Assembly (NCBI GenBank): GCA_017509685.1 | Contig: JAFWPA010000009.1 | Location: forward strand, 62,001-126,000 | Source: Bacteroidales bacterium | GTDB lineage: Bacteria > Bacteroidota > Bacteroidia > Bacteroidales > UBA932 | Direction of reading: 5' to 3' | DNA: 64,000 nucleotides | Shown: positions 17,680 to 25,320 of the stretch, one piece after another | Position numbering within the stretch: position 1 is the first letter of the stretch | How the letters are laid out: each line of letters begins with the position of its first letter | Program-made: the position numbers and the translations under genes | Notes under the pieces: model-generated | Told to the model about the DNA's origin: nothing | Seen by the model: only the letters and a program-made list of their open reading frames with translations | Database searches by the model: none

Positions 17680-19070
17680 TTCATCGCCGCCTCTACATCA
17701 TCCGGGGCAATGGGGAGCCGATGAGGACCCAAACGGCGTGCGCCGTTCTCCGTGATAAGGACATCGTCCTCCAGGCGGATGCCGCCGAAGTCGTAATACC
17801 CTTCCAGTTTAGCGTAGTTCACGAAGTCATATCCCAGACCTTCCTTCTTGAACTTTTCAATGAGGGCGGGGATGAAATAGATGCCGGGTTCGTCGGTGAT
17901 CACGTGACCGGGACGCAGGCGGCGGGCCATTCTTAACGAGCCCAGACCCAGCTGCTTGGCACGCTGCTGGTCCGGGTCATAGCCAACCAGGTTTTCTCCC
18001 AGATCCTCCATATCGTGCACGTCCAGACCCATATTGTGGCCCAGGCCGTGGGGCTGGAACAGACCGGCGATGCCCTTGGCCACCATCTCGTCCAGGTCTC
18101 CGCGGACCAGATCCAGGGCACAAAGGCCTTCCAGCATCTTGCGGGCCGTGGCCAGGTGCACTTCCCGGTAAGTGACGCCGGGTTTGGCCAGGGAAAAAGC
18201 CAGTTCATTGCATTCGTATACAATCTGGTAGATTTCCCGCTGCTTGGTGGTAAACTTGCCGGTGGTGGGATAGGTGCGGGTGAAGTCGCTGGCATAATGC
18301 TCATTGCTCTCCACGCCGGCGTCAATCACCATCAGTTTACCGGGCTCGATGACAGCGGCGTGACCATGGTTGTGCAGGGTTTCACCGTGCTGGGTGAGGA
18401 TGGTGGGGAACGAAACGCCCCAGCCTTTGGCCAGCGCCACAGCTTCCATCTTACCCACAATCTCCTGTTCCACGATGCCGATTTCAATGGCGTCCCGGGC
18501 GGCCGAATGCATCTGGTAACCCAGGTCGCAGGCATGGTCCAGTGCCTCGATTTCCACATCCTCCTTGATCAGGCGCATGGAAATGATGGCCTCCGTGAGG
18601 GCCTTGGAAACACCTTCCTGCACCTTCTTGGTACCCATCAGTTCCATCAGCTTGAGGGTATTGAAATACCGGGATGGATTGATGTAGTGGATGGGGCGGC
18701 CGCTCCGGCGAGCGATATCAATCACCTTGTCCAGTTCGGCATACGGCAGATTCTTCTCCACGCCCACGGCATCGGCCTTGGAGCGCACGGAGGGCTGAGG
18801 GCCCATCCAGATGATGTCGTCGATGTCCACGTCGTCGGCATACAAAACCTCCTTGCCGGTCTCGATATCCAGGGTGGCGGCCATCAGGGGTTCGTCCAAA
18901 CCCATAAAATACAGCCAGGTGCTGTCCTGACGCCATTTATAGCAGTTGTCTTTGTACTGGGCCGGGGCCTCGGCATTGCCCACAAACAGAATGAGACCTT
19001 TTTCTCCGGCTTCCCGCATCTTGGCCAGCAAGGTCTGGCGGCGGCGTACATACACTTCTTTTGCAAACAT
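17676..19070 (-). CDS. pepP: Xaa-Pro aminopeptidase (M24B)
   Basis: 464-residue cytosolic metallopeptidase that removes an N-terminal residue preceding proline. An N-terminal creatinase-like domain is followed by the pita-bread catalytic domain. Metal ligands are visible in VIDAGVESNEHYASDFTRT (two Asp), GLGHNMGLDVHD (His), ITDEPGIYF (Glu) and IRLEDDVLI (Glu). Length fits the PepP group. It shares a divergent intergenic region with the DUF456 gene and has a TATCTTTG box at 19091-19098. The AraC regulator follows with a 4-base overlap; peptide turnover and the regulator may be linked only by transcription. Confidence 0.93.
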   Translation of the reverse strand: MFAKEVYVRRRQTLLAKMREAGEKGLILFVGNAEAPAQYKDNCYKWRQDSTWLYFMGLDEPLMAATLDIETGKEVLYADDVDIDDIIWMGPQPSVRSKADAVGVEKNLPYAELDKVIDIARRSGRPIHYINPSRYFNTLKLMELMGTKKVQEGVSKALTEAIISMRLIKEDVEIEALDHACDLGYQMHSAARDAIEIGIVEQEIVGKMEAVALAKGWGVSFPTILTQHGETLHNHGHAAVIEPGKLMVIDAGVESNEHYASDFTRTYPTTGKFTTKQREIYQIVYECNELAFSLAKPGVTYREVHLATARKMLEGLCALDLVRGDLDEMVAKGIAGLFQPHGLGHNMGLDVHDMEDLGENLVGYDPDQQRAKQLGLGSLRMARRLRPGHVITDEPGIYFIPALIEKFKKEGLGYDFVNYAKLEGYYDFGGIRLEDDVLITENGARRLGPHRLPIAPDDVEAAMK

Positions 19071-19090
19071 GGTTTTCTATTTTGTTTCCT

Positions 19091-19098
19091 CAAAGATA
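19091..19098 (-). promoter_or_regulatory. -7 box (TATCTTTG) of pepP and the AraC gene
   Basis: Exact TAnnTTTG on the minus strand about 20 bases before the pepP ATG, in the 45-bp divergent gap. Confidence 0.65.
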
Positions 19099-19103
19099 AT
19101 GAA

Positions 19104-19111
19104 TATTTTTG
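19104..19111 (+). promoter_or_regulatory. -7 box (TATTTTTG) of the DUF456 operon
   Basis: TATTTTTG on the plus strand ends only 4 bases before ATG 19116, so the mRNA would be leaderless or nearly so. Confidence 0.5.
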
Positions 19112-19115
19112 TGCT

Positions 19116-19610
19116 ATGGAAACCTTTATTGCAATACTGGCCATCGTGCTGGGCATCGTGGCCATCATCGGCTCCGTGGCGCCGGCACTGCCGGGGCCGC
19201 CGCTGGGCTGGCTGGGGATGCTGGTCCTGTACATCTGGGGCGGCGGTGCCAATGGTGCCGGGGAACCCATGAGCACCCAGTTCCTGCTCATCTGGCTGGG
19301 CATCGTCATTATCGTCAGCATCCTGGACTACATTGTGCCCGCCTACTTCACCAAGGTTACCGGCGGCAGCAAATACGGCAGCTGGGGCGCCATCGCCGGC
19401 CTGTTCGTGGGGCTCATCGTCCCGCCCGTGGGGATGATCCTGGGCTCCCTCATCGGTGCCTTCGCAGCCGAGCTTCTCTTTGCCGGCACAGACACCGTCA
19501 CTTCCCTGAAATCGGCCTTCGGCGCATTCCTGGGCTTCCTTTTCGGCACCGGCCTCAAGCTCATCTGCAGCGCCGTGATGCTGTTTTACATTGTCATTTA
19601 CGCCTTTTAA
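19116..19610 (+). CDS. DUF456 family membrane protein
   Basis: 164 residues from ATG 19116. Glycine-rich hydrophobic helices cover nearly the whole protein. PALPGPPLGWLGMLVLY near residue 25 and the later GGSKYGSWGAIAGLFVG and PVGMILGSLIGAFAAEL segments match the DUF456 family, whose function is unknown. It is the first gene of a plus-strand unit of four; the next gene starts 3 bases after its stop. The frame is open far upstream through pepP, but that part is antisense to pepP and is not coding. Confidence 0.8.
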   Translation: METFIAILAIVLGIVAIIGSVAPALPGPPLGWLGMLVLYIWGGGANGAGEPMSTQFLLIWLGIVIIVSILDYIVPAYFTKVTGGSKYGSWGAIAGLFVGLIVPPVGMILGSLIGAFAAELLFAGTDTVTSLKSAFGAFLGFLFGTGLKLICSAVMLFYIVIYAF

Positions 19611-19613
19611 GCT

Positions 19614-21308
19614 ATGTCCCAAATGCTCACATACCCCGGTTTTTCGGTGGTTTTCATCCAAACCTTCTCTGTGCATCACTCCAAGGAGTTCATCCTCCCC
19701 AAGGAAGCCGAGGAGCAGATGGATGCGGAATTCAAGGACTATGACGAGGAACGTAACGTCTATATAGAAAAGGCCGATGCCTTGCGCACGCCCATCGCCT
19801 GGGTGGAACGGGATATCGAGAACCAGATCTTCGTGCTTCCCAAAGACGCCCCCGTGCACGGGAATGTGCGCCGATACAGCCTGCGCGGTTTCGACTTCAC
19901 CATGCCCATCGTGCCAGCCCCCGACGAATCCATCTACGAGGTTACGCTCAAGGGCCACTGCAACGTGGAGATGAACCTGTTCTTCGGCCACACCGTGAGC
20001 ATCACCTACCGTTTCCTCTTTGACGGAAACGCCTGCACGCTGTCCCGGCCGGTAATCACGGACCACATCATCGCCTTCCTGAGCAACTGGCTCAGCGCCG
20101 AGTTCTGGTCCATGGAGGAGGGCGGGGACAAGACCAGCATCGACTACGAGACCCATTTTGCCGTGGACGCCATCTGGCTGGACGCCGACGGCAACCCGCT
20201 GGAGCGGCCGGAATCCATCTCCCACCTGGGGACGGGCCGGAGCTTCGACGCCATCGCCCTGCGCTACAAGAACTTCATTTACCGGCACTGTTCCCGCTTC
20301 AAGAAAGACACGCCGCTGGCCGAGCGCAAGCGGCTGGAATACCGCTGGTCCCAAACGCCTTTCTCCGTGAACAACGACCTCCACTATGCCATGGTGGACG
20401 TATGGGAGAACATCCAGCATATAGAGCCGGACGGCTCGGACCTTTTTGCCAACGACCGTCCCAACCGCCTCTCCGAGGCCCAGATTGTAGACCACATAAG
20501 GGATGAGCACAAGAACGAACTCATCGGCCTGCTGTCCCTCTATCCCGAGGAATGGCCGTACCGGGATCCCGAGGCCTACGACGAAGTGTGCGGCCAGAAT
20601 ATCGCCATCGACACCGACGACCTGGTGCTGGCGGGCAGCAGCCTGTGCGTAGTCATCGGCACCTATGGCCGACGCGGCGCCGGAGAGGAAGGCGTGAACT
20701 GGGTGGAGCACCTGAAAGAGCGCGCCCACTACCACGTGTCCTGGCCGGAGTACCTGCTCATCCTCCAGATGATCCTGGCCAAGAAATACGTAATCGGCCT
20801 GGCCACGGACCAGGTGGTGCTCTCCACCACGGATGTGGAGAAACGGTCCTCGGAGGAACTCATCGGCAAAAATGCCGCCCTGTCCATCCGCCTCACGCGG
20901 ATGGTGACCCAGTTGGACGTGGTGAAATACTCCAAATATCCTTCCCACAAGGTGATGTTCGACCGCACCACGGAGCGCCTGGGCCTAAACGAAGACTACG
21001 AGCGCCTCACCCAGCTGATGGAGAGCGTGGACAACAGCCTGCACAACATGTCGGACTACAAGTCCATGCGCAGCGAGTTCCTGCTGAACATCATTCTGGC
21101 CATCATCTCCGTGGCGTCCACCTTCGAACTCTTCTTCCAGGAGGACGAAATGCCCTTCCTCACCTACTTCGGCGTGGAAAGCAACCGGCTGGCGGCCATT
21201 GTGGTGGCCATCGTGGCTGCCATCACCATGTTCGCCCTGCTGCTGGTGCTCACCAACAGTATCCGCAGCATCGGAGAACGCATCAAGAACCTATTCTCGC
21301 AGAACTGA
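19614..21308 (+). CDS. Uncharacterised protein with two C-terminal membrane helices
   Basis: 564 residues. A long soluble N-terminal region, rich in acidic and aromatic residues, is followed by a helical stretch (about residues 440-490) and two membrane helices near the C-terminus (LLNIILAIISVASTFELFF and AAIVVAIVAAITMFALLLVL). A soluble domain, long helix and terminal TM pair is CorA-like in shape, but the GMN signature of CorA is absent, so transport is not claimed. It follows DUF456 by 3 bases and its stop overlaps the next start (TGATG). I do not recognise the family. Confidence 0.6.
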   Translation: MSQMLTYPGFSVVFIQTFSVHHSKEFILPKEAEEQMDAEFKDYDEERNVYIEKADALRTPIAWVERDIENQIFVLPKDAPVHGNVRRYSLRGFDFTMPIVPAPDESIYEVTLKGHCNVEMNLFFGHTVSITYRFLFDGNACTLSRPVITDHIIAFLSNWLSAEFWSMEEGGDKTSIDYETHFAVDAIWLDADGNPLERPESISHLGTGRSFDAIALRYKNFIYRHCSRFKKDTPLAERKRLEYRWSQTPFSVNNDLHYAMVDVWENIQHIEPDGSDLFANDRPNRLSEAQIVDHIRDEHKNELIGLLSLYPEEWPYRDPEAYDEVCGQNIAIDTDDLVLAGSSLCVVIGTYGRRGAGEEGVNWVEHLKERAHYHVSWPEYLLILQMILAKKYVIGLATDQVVLSTTDVEKRSSEELIGKNAALSIRLTRMVTQLDVVKYSKYPSHKVMFDRTTERLGLNEDYERLTQLMESVDNSLHNMSDYKSMRSEFLLNIILAIISVASTFELFFQEDEMPFLTYFGVESNRLAAIVVAIVAAITMFALLLVLTNSIRSIGERIKNLFSQN

Positions 21309-21817
21309 TGAATATACTGAAAGCACAACCGGCCGATGCCCCGGCGCTGGCCGACATCTTCATGGGCCACATATCGGCCCACACGGAATACATTTCCCAC
21401 GGCGAAATCCAGATGGGCGTGGGCCAAGGCATCATCCGTAACGGCGTCCTGGAAGCCCGTCCCGCCCCCGACGGCCGGGAAAAATGGATGAAGTACATCC
21501 TCCTGCACATCCAGGACGACTCCTTTGCCCAGGTGTGGAAGGCAGTGGCCGATGACGGCTCCATCGCAGGCTTTGTGGTGGCCGACATCGAAGACGACGG
21601 CGACGCCCCCTTCGGCATGGTGTGCGACGTCCTGGTCAAGCCCGATTACCGCCAGCACGGGGCCGGAGCCGCCCTGCTTCAGACGGCCATCGACTGGCTG
21701 CACGGCCGCGGCATCCAGGACATCTATCTGGAGTCCGGAAAAGACAACCACGCCGCTCACCTCTTCTTCAAGCGGCGCGGTTTCGTGCACGTGAGCGAGA
21801 TTTATAAGCTCGTTTGA
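21308..21817 (+). CDS. GNAT family N-acetyltransferase
   Basis: 169 residues. The GNAT core is clear: VVADIE strand, CDVLVKPDYRQHGAGAALLQ, which contains the acetyl-CoA loop R/Q-x-x-G-x-G/A, and LESGKDNHAAHLFFKRRGFV at the end. The acceptor is unknown. The ATG overlaps the previous stop (TGATG) and the stop overlaps the next TTG start, so translation is probably coupled along the operon. Confidence 0.88.
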   Translation: MNILKAQPADAPALADIFMGHISAHTEYISHGEIQMGVGQGIIRNGVLEARPAPDGREKWMKYILLHIQDDSFAQVWKAVADDGSIAGFVVADIEDDGDAPFGMVCDVLVKPDYRQHGAGAALLQTAIDWLHGRGIQDIYLESGKDNHAAHLFFKRRGFVHVSEIYKLV

Positions 21818-22923
21818 GGAAAATCTGCTTCATATCTGTGCTTTTGAGCCTGCTGCTGGCCGGGTGTGGTCATCCGGAAGTGCGGAGGGCTCAGGGGCTC
21901 ATTGACACGGCCGATACGCTAGCATGCGGCCTTCCACGTCTGGAGGGCGTGCAGGTGATAGAGGTTTTTCGCTCCAACGGATATGTGAACAATGTGCTTC
22001 TCACGCGCTTCCAGGGCCGATACTACTGTATGTGGCAGCAGTCGGAGCGCGATGAGGACACGCCGGATACGGGTGTGTGGATGGCAACCAGCGTCGATGC
22101 CGAAATGTGGTCGGAACCCACCCTTTTGGCCGCGCCGGGCGCCGGGACCTTTGCATCGCCGGGCGGATGGGTGCAGCGGGGGGATACTTTATCGGCCCTC
22201 ATCAACCGCGTATGTGCGGAAGACCGCTCCCAAGGCGGGAACGCCTTCTACACCAGCACGGCCGACGGCTGCCACTGGACGGAGGAAAAGCCTGTCCTGA
22301 TGGCCGATGGAACCCCGGTAGACGGCATTTTCGAACAGGATCCGCTGTTGCTGCCCGACGGACGCACCGTGGGCGCTGTCCATTTCCGGCCGGGCAATCG
22401 GCTGAACCCGGTATACACCGACGACCCATCGGCCTTATGCGGTTGGAAGGAGGCCGCTTTCCCGGAAGGGGACGGAAAACCCATCGAGCCCAGCCAGTAT
22501 CTGGCACCCGACGGCCGCCTGGTGCTGCTCATGCGGGACCAGAACTCCTCTTTTGTGAAACTGGTCAGCTATTCCGAAGATAACGGCGCCAGTTGGAGCG
22601 CTCCGGTGAAAACCAACATCCCGGACTCCCGCTCCAAGCAATGCGCAGGCACCCTGCCGGACGGCCGGTCCTTCTGGCTGGGCAACCCCACCGGCAACAA
22701 ATCCCGCCGTGTGCTGGCCCTGGGCCTCTCCCAAGACGGCTATCTGTTCAACCAGGCCTACCTCCTGCTGGGCCCCGTGGACCTGCCCCCTCAACGCCAA
22801 AAGGGCCGTTATAAAACCCTGGGCTACAATTATCCCAAGGCCACAGTCATCGATGATACCCTCTGGATCGGCCTCTCCTTCAACAAGGAGGACGCGGTGC
22901 TGGTGAAGGTGGTTATTTCTTGA
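21814..22923 (+). CDS. Sialidase-fold (BNR-like) lipoprotein
   Basis: 369 residues starting at TTG 21814, which overlaps the GNAT stop by 4 bases. The TTG is supported by the signal peptide that directly follows and its lipobox at Cys18 (LLLAGC). The mature part reads as a six-bladed propeller of the exo-sialidase superfamily: repeated Asp-box-like turns (SEDNGASWSAPV, STADGCHWTEEKP) and GYNYPKATVIDDTLWIGLSF near the end. The Arg triad expected of true GH33 sialidases is not obvious, so the substrate is open. Last gene of the DUF456 operon. Confidence 0.7.
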   Translation: MRKICFISVLLSLLLAGCGHPEVRRAQGLIDTADTLACGLPRLEGVQVIEVFRSNGYVNNVLLTRFQGRYYCMWQQSERDEDTPDTGVWMATSVDAEMWSEPTLLAAPGAGTFASPGGWVQRGDTLSALINRVCAEDRSQGGNAFYTSTADGCHWTEEKPVLMADGTPVDGIFEQDPLLLPDGRTVGAVHFRPGNRLNPVYTDDPSALCGWKEAAFPEGDGKPIEPSQYLAPDGRLVLLMRDQNSSFVKLVSYSEDNGASWSAPVKTNIPDSRSKQCAGTLPDGRSFWLGNPTGNKSRRVLALGLSQDGYLFNQAYLLLGPVDLPPQRQKGRYKTLGYNYPKATVIDDTLWIGLSFNKEDAVLVKVVIS

Positions 22924-22939
22924 ATACCATTTAATGGAT

Positions 22940-22992
22940 TGATTATCAGGTTGTTGGATATTTTTCTTTGTGCCATCCGGGCTAAAGAAAAT
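22940..22992 (+). repeat. Dispersed intergenic element, copy B
   Basis: TGATTATCAG, then GTTGTTGGATA, then TTTTTCTTT, a GC-rich centre and GCTAAAGAAAAT. By eye it matches copy A (3435-3488, minus strand) over about four-fifths of positions, in the same order. It lies between two same-direction genes, 54 bases before hicA. Confidence 0.6.
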
Positions 22993-23045
22993 AATCTAAC
23001 TATTTGATATACAATAAAATAAGACCCGTGCTTTAAATACTTATC

Positions 23046-23231
23046 TTGCAAACGACAGAATTGAAGCATCTTCTCAAACAACATGGCTGTTATGAGATAG
23101 CCACAAACGCCAGAGGACATGATGTATGGTTTTCACCTATCACCCATGCCAAGTTCCGAGTCCCGAGACATCAGTCAAGGGAGATGGCAATAGGCACGGT
23201 CAACGCCATTTTAAAACAGGCAGGTATTTAA
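23046..23231 (+). CDS. hicA: HicA-type mRNA interferase toxin
   Basis: 61 residues with the HicA dsRNA-binding-like shape: ELKHLLKQHGCYEI, then RGHDVWFSP (equivalent to the catalytic His region), VPRHQSREM and GTVNAILKQAGI at the C-terminus. HicA cleaves mRNA and is neutralised by HicB. The start is TTG at 23046, which fits the family N-terminus but lies next to a TATCTTGC promoter-like box (23043-23050), so the exact start is uncertain. The hicB ATG follows 3 bases after the stop, toxin first, as is common for this family. Confidence 0.85.
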   Translation: MQTTELKHLLKQHGCYEIATNARGHDVWFSPITHAKFRVPRHQSREMAIGTVNAILKQAGI

Positions 23232-23234
23232 CGG

Positions 23235-23648
23235 ATGACGGATATGAATATTACAGCAATTGTTGAAAAAGGAAATGATGGACTGTATTCCATCTACTCT
23301 GAAGATCACATTGGGAATAGCTATTTTGGCGGGTTTGGGGAATCTGTTTCTGAGGCCAAAAAGGACTTTGTATCCAGCTTGGAAGAAGCTCTGCGGGAAC
23401 AGGTTCAAGAGAACCAGCCAGTTCCTGACAGAAGGGAGATTAGCATAACATACCGTTATGACATTCCCTCATTCTTCAACTTCTTCGATTTTATCAATGT
23501 CTCCAAGTTTGCCGAATATGTCGGTATCAACGAAAGTAAGATGCGGGCATATAAAAGCGGTGTCGCATTTCCGGGAGAGAAAACCAGCGCTAAAATATTC
23601 AAGGCGGTACGCCAAATTGCGTTGGACCTCAGCGCAGTAGCTTTGTAA
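23235..23648 (+). CDS. hicB: HicB-type antitoxin with C-terminal DNA-binding-like region
   Basis: 137 residues. The N-terminal 60 residues are the HicB partial RNase H-like fold (ITAIVEKGNDGLYSIYSEDH, GGFGESVSEAKKDFVSSLEEA). The C-terminal half (YDIPSFFNFFDFINVSKFAEYVGINESK) looks like a small helical DNA-binding region, as in HicBs that autorepress their operon. The catalytic residues of RNase H are not expected. It directly follows hicA. Base composition is clearly more AT-rich than in neighbouring genes, consistent with horizontal arrival of the pair. Confidence 0.85.
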   Translation: MTDMNITAIVEKGNDGLYSIYSEDHIGNSYFGGFGESVSEAKKDFVSSLEEALREQVQENQPVPDRREISITYRYDIPSFFNFFDFINVSKFAEYVGINESKMRAYKSGVAFPGEKTSAKIFKAVRQIALDLSAVAL

Positions 23649-23655
23649 AAAAGTC

Positions 23656-23686
23656 TTGCAAATTTTTTAAAAATTGACCAACTTTG
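23656..23686 (+). promoter_or_regulatory. Promoter of pyrG
   Basis: TTG (23656-23658), 20-base AT-rich spacer, CAACTTTG (23679-23686), close to TAnnTTTG, 25 bases before the ATG. Confidence 0.55.
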
Positions 23687-23711
23687 TATCCCGTATTGAT
23701 TATTCGTCATT

Positions 23712-25316
23712 ATGGGACATAGGACAAAATACGTCTTTATTACGGGCGGCGTAGTATCTTCCTTAGGAAAAGGAATCATAGCCGCATCTTTAGGTAAACT
23801 GCTGCAGGCCAGGGGCCTCAGGGTTACCATCCAAAAGTTTGACCCCTATATTAATATAGATCCCGGAACGCTGAACCCGTACGAACACGGGGAGTGTTTC
23901 GTGACCGATGACGGCGCCGAGACCGACCTGGACCTGGGCCACTATGAGCGCTTCCTGGGTGTCCCCACGTCCCAGGCCAACAACGTAACCACCGGCCGCA
24001 TCTACTACACGGTGATTACCCGTGAAAGGGAGGGTGCCTATCTGGGCAAAACCGTCCAGATTGTGCCCCACATCACCGATGAAATCAAGCGCCGCATGCT
24101 GCGTCTGGGCCAGAGCGGTGACTACGACATCGTGATCACCGAGGTGGGCGGCACCGTGGGCGACATGGAAAGCCAGCCCTTCATCGAGGCCGTGCGCCAG
24201 CTTCAATGGGAACAGCCGGAAGGTGACTGCATGTGCATCCACCTTACCCTGGTCCCCTATTTGAGCGCCGCCAAGGAAATCAAGACCAAACCTACCCAGC
24301 ACTCGGTGCAGATGCTGCAGCACGCCGGCGTGATGCCGGATGTGATTGTGTGCCGCACAGAGCATCCGCTGGGAGAGGACCTGCGCCGCAAGATTGCGCT
24401 GTTCTGCAATGTGAAGCCCGGCCACGTGATCGAGAGCCAGGACGCCTGGAGCATCTATCAGGTGCCGCTGAACATGCACGCCGAACACCTGGACGAACTG
24501 GTGGTGCGCAAACTGGGCATCGAGAATTTCAACGCCCCGGACCTGGGCCGATGGAAAGACTTCCTGGACCGCCTCCAGAACCCCAAAAAGACCGTGGACA
24601 TTGCCCTGGTGGGCAAATACGTCGCCCTGCAGGACGCCTATAAATCCATCCAGGAATCCTTTGTGCACGCCGGCGCCGCCTGCGGCTGCAAAGTAAAGGT
24701 ACACAGCCTGTTAAGCGACGACATCACGGCCGATAACGTAGCCGCCAAACTGGAAGGCATGGACGGCGTGCTGGTAGCCCCCGGCTTCGGCGAACGCGGC
24801 CTGGAAGGAAAGATCCACGCCATCCACTACACCCGCGAAAAAGGCATCCCCTTCCTGGGCATCTGCCTGGGTATGCAGATGTGCGTGGTGGAATATGCCC
24901 GCAATGTCTTGGGTTGGGCCGATGCTTCCTCGACAGAACTCAATCCCAACACCACCCATCCGGTCATCGACCTGATGGAAGAGCAGAAAAAGACCACGGC
25001 TAAAGGCGGCACTATGCGTCTGGGTGCCTATGCCTGCCGGCTCAAGCCCGGCACGCTGGCACATAAGATCTACGGCACCGCCGACATCCGCGAGCGCCAC
25101 CGCCATCGCTATGAATTCAATGAAAAGTACGCCGATGACTTCGCCCAAGGCGGCCTTGTAGCCTCCGGTACCAACCCGGACACCGGCCTGGTGGAAGTAG
25201 TGGAACTCCCCAATCATCCCTTCTTCGTGGGCGTCCAGTTCCACCCTGAATACAAGAGTACGCCAGAGCGTCCGCACCCGCTTTTCGTAGCCTTTGTCAA
25301 GGCTGCGCTGAAGTAA
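23712..25316 (+). CDS. pyrG: CTP synthase (glutamine-hydrolysing)
   Basis: 534 residues. Makes CTP from UTP, ATP and glutamine. The N-terminal synthetase domain has TGGVVSSLGKG near the start and the EVGGTVGDMES loop. The C-terminal class I glutamine amidotransferase domain has the nucleophile Cys in GICLGMQ, and the paired His/Glu in GVQFHPEY. Length is standard. It has its own promoter downstream of hicAB, and its stop is 4 bases from the convergent GH2 stop, leaving no room for a separate terminator. Confidence 0.97.
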   Translation: MGHRTKYVFITGGVVSSLGKGIIAASLGKLLQARGLRVTIQKFDPYINIDPGTLNPYEHGECFVTDDGAETDLDLGHYERFLGVPTSQANNVTTGRIYYTVITREREGAYLGKTVQIVPHITDEIKRRMLRLGQSGDYDIVITEVGGTVGDMESQPFIEAVRQLQWEQPEGDCMCIHLTLVPYLSAAKEIKTKPTQHSVQMLQHAGVMPDVIVCRTEHPLGEDLRRKIALFCNVKPGHVIESQDAWSIYQVPLNMHAEHLDELVVRKLGIENFNAPDLGRWKDFLDRLQNPKKTVDIALVGKYVALQDAYKSIQESFVHAGAACGCKVKVHSLLSDDITADNVAAKLEGMDGVLVAPGFGERGLEGKIHAIHYTREKGIPFLGICLGMQMCVVEYARNVLGWADASSTELNPNTTHPVIDLMEEQKKTTAKGGTMRLGAYACRLKPGTLAHKIYGTADIRERHRHRYEFNEKYADDFAQGGLVASGTNPDTGLVEVVELPNHPFFVGVQFHPEYKSTPERPHPLFVAFVKAALK

Positions 25317-25320
25317 AAAT

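Noticed and set aside
19077..20948. 623-codon minus-strand frame over the DUF456 operon
   Set aside because: Composition is that of a complement shadow; the opposite strand has four tightly coupled genes with family motifs.
21814..22923. True GH33 sialidase call
   Set aside because: Fold-level Asp-boxes are present but the arginine triad and catalytic Tyr/Glu pair could not be placed with confidence.
23659..23676. AT-rich palindrome after hicB as a terminator
   Set aside because: It overlaps the spacer of the pyrG promoter and lacks a GC stem.
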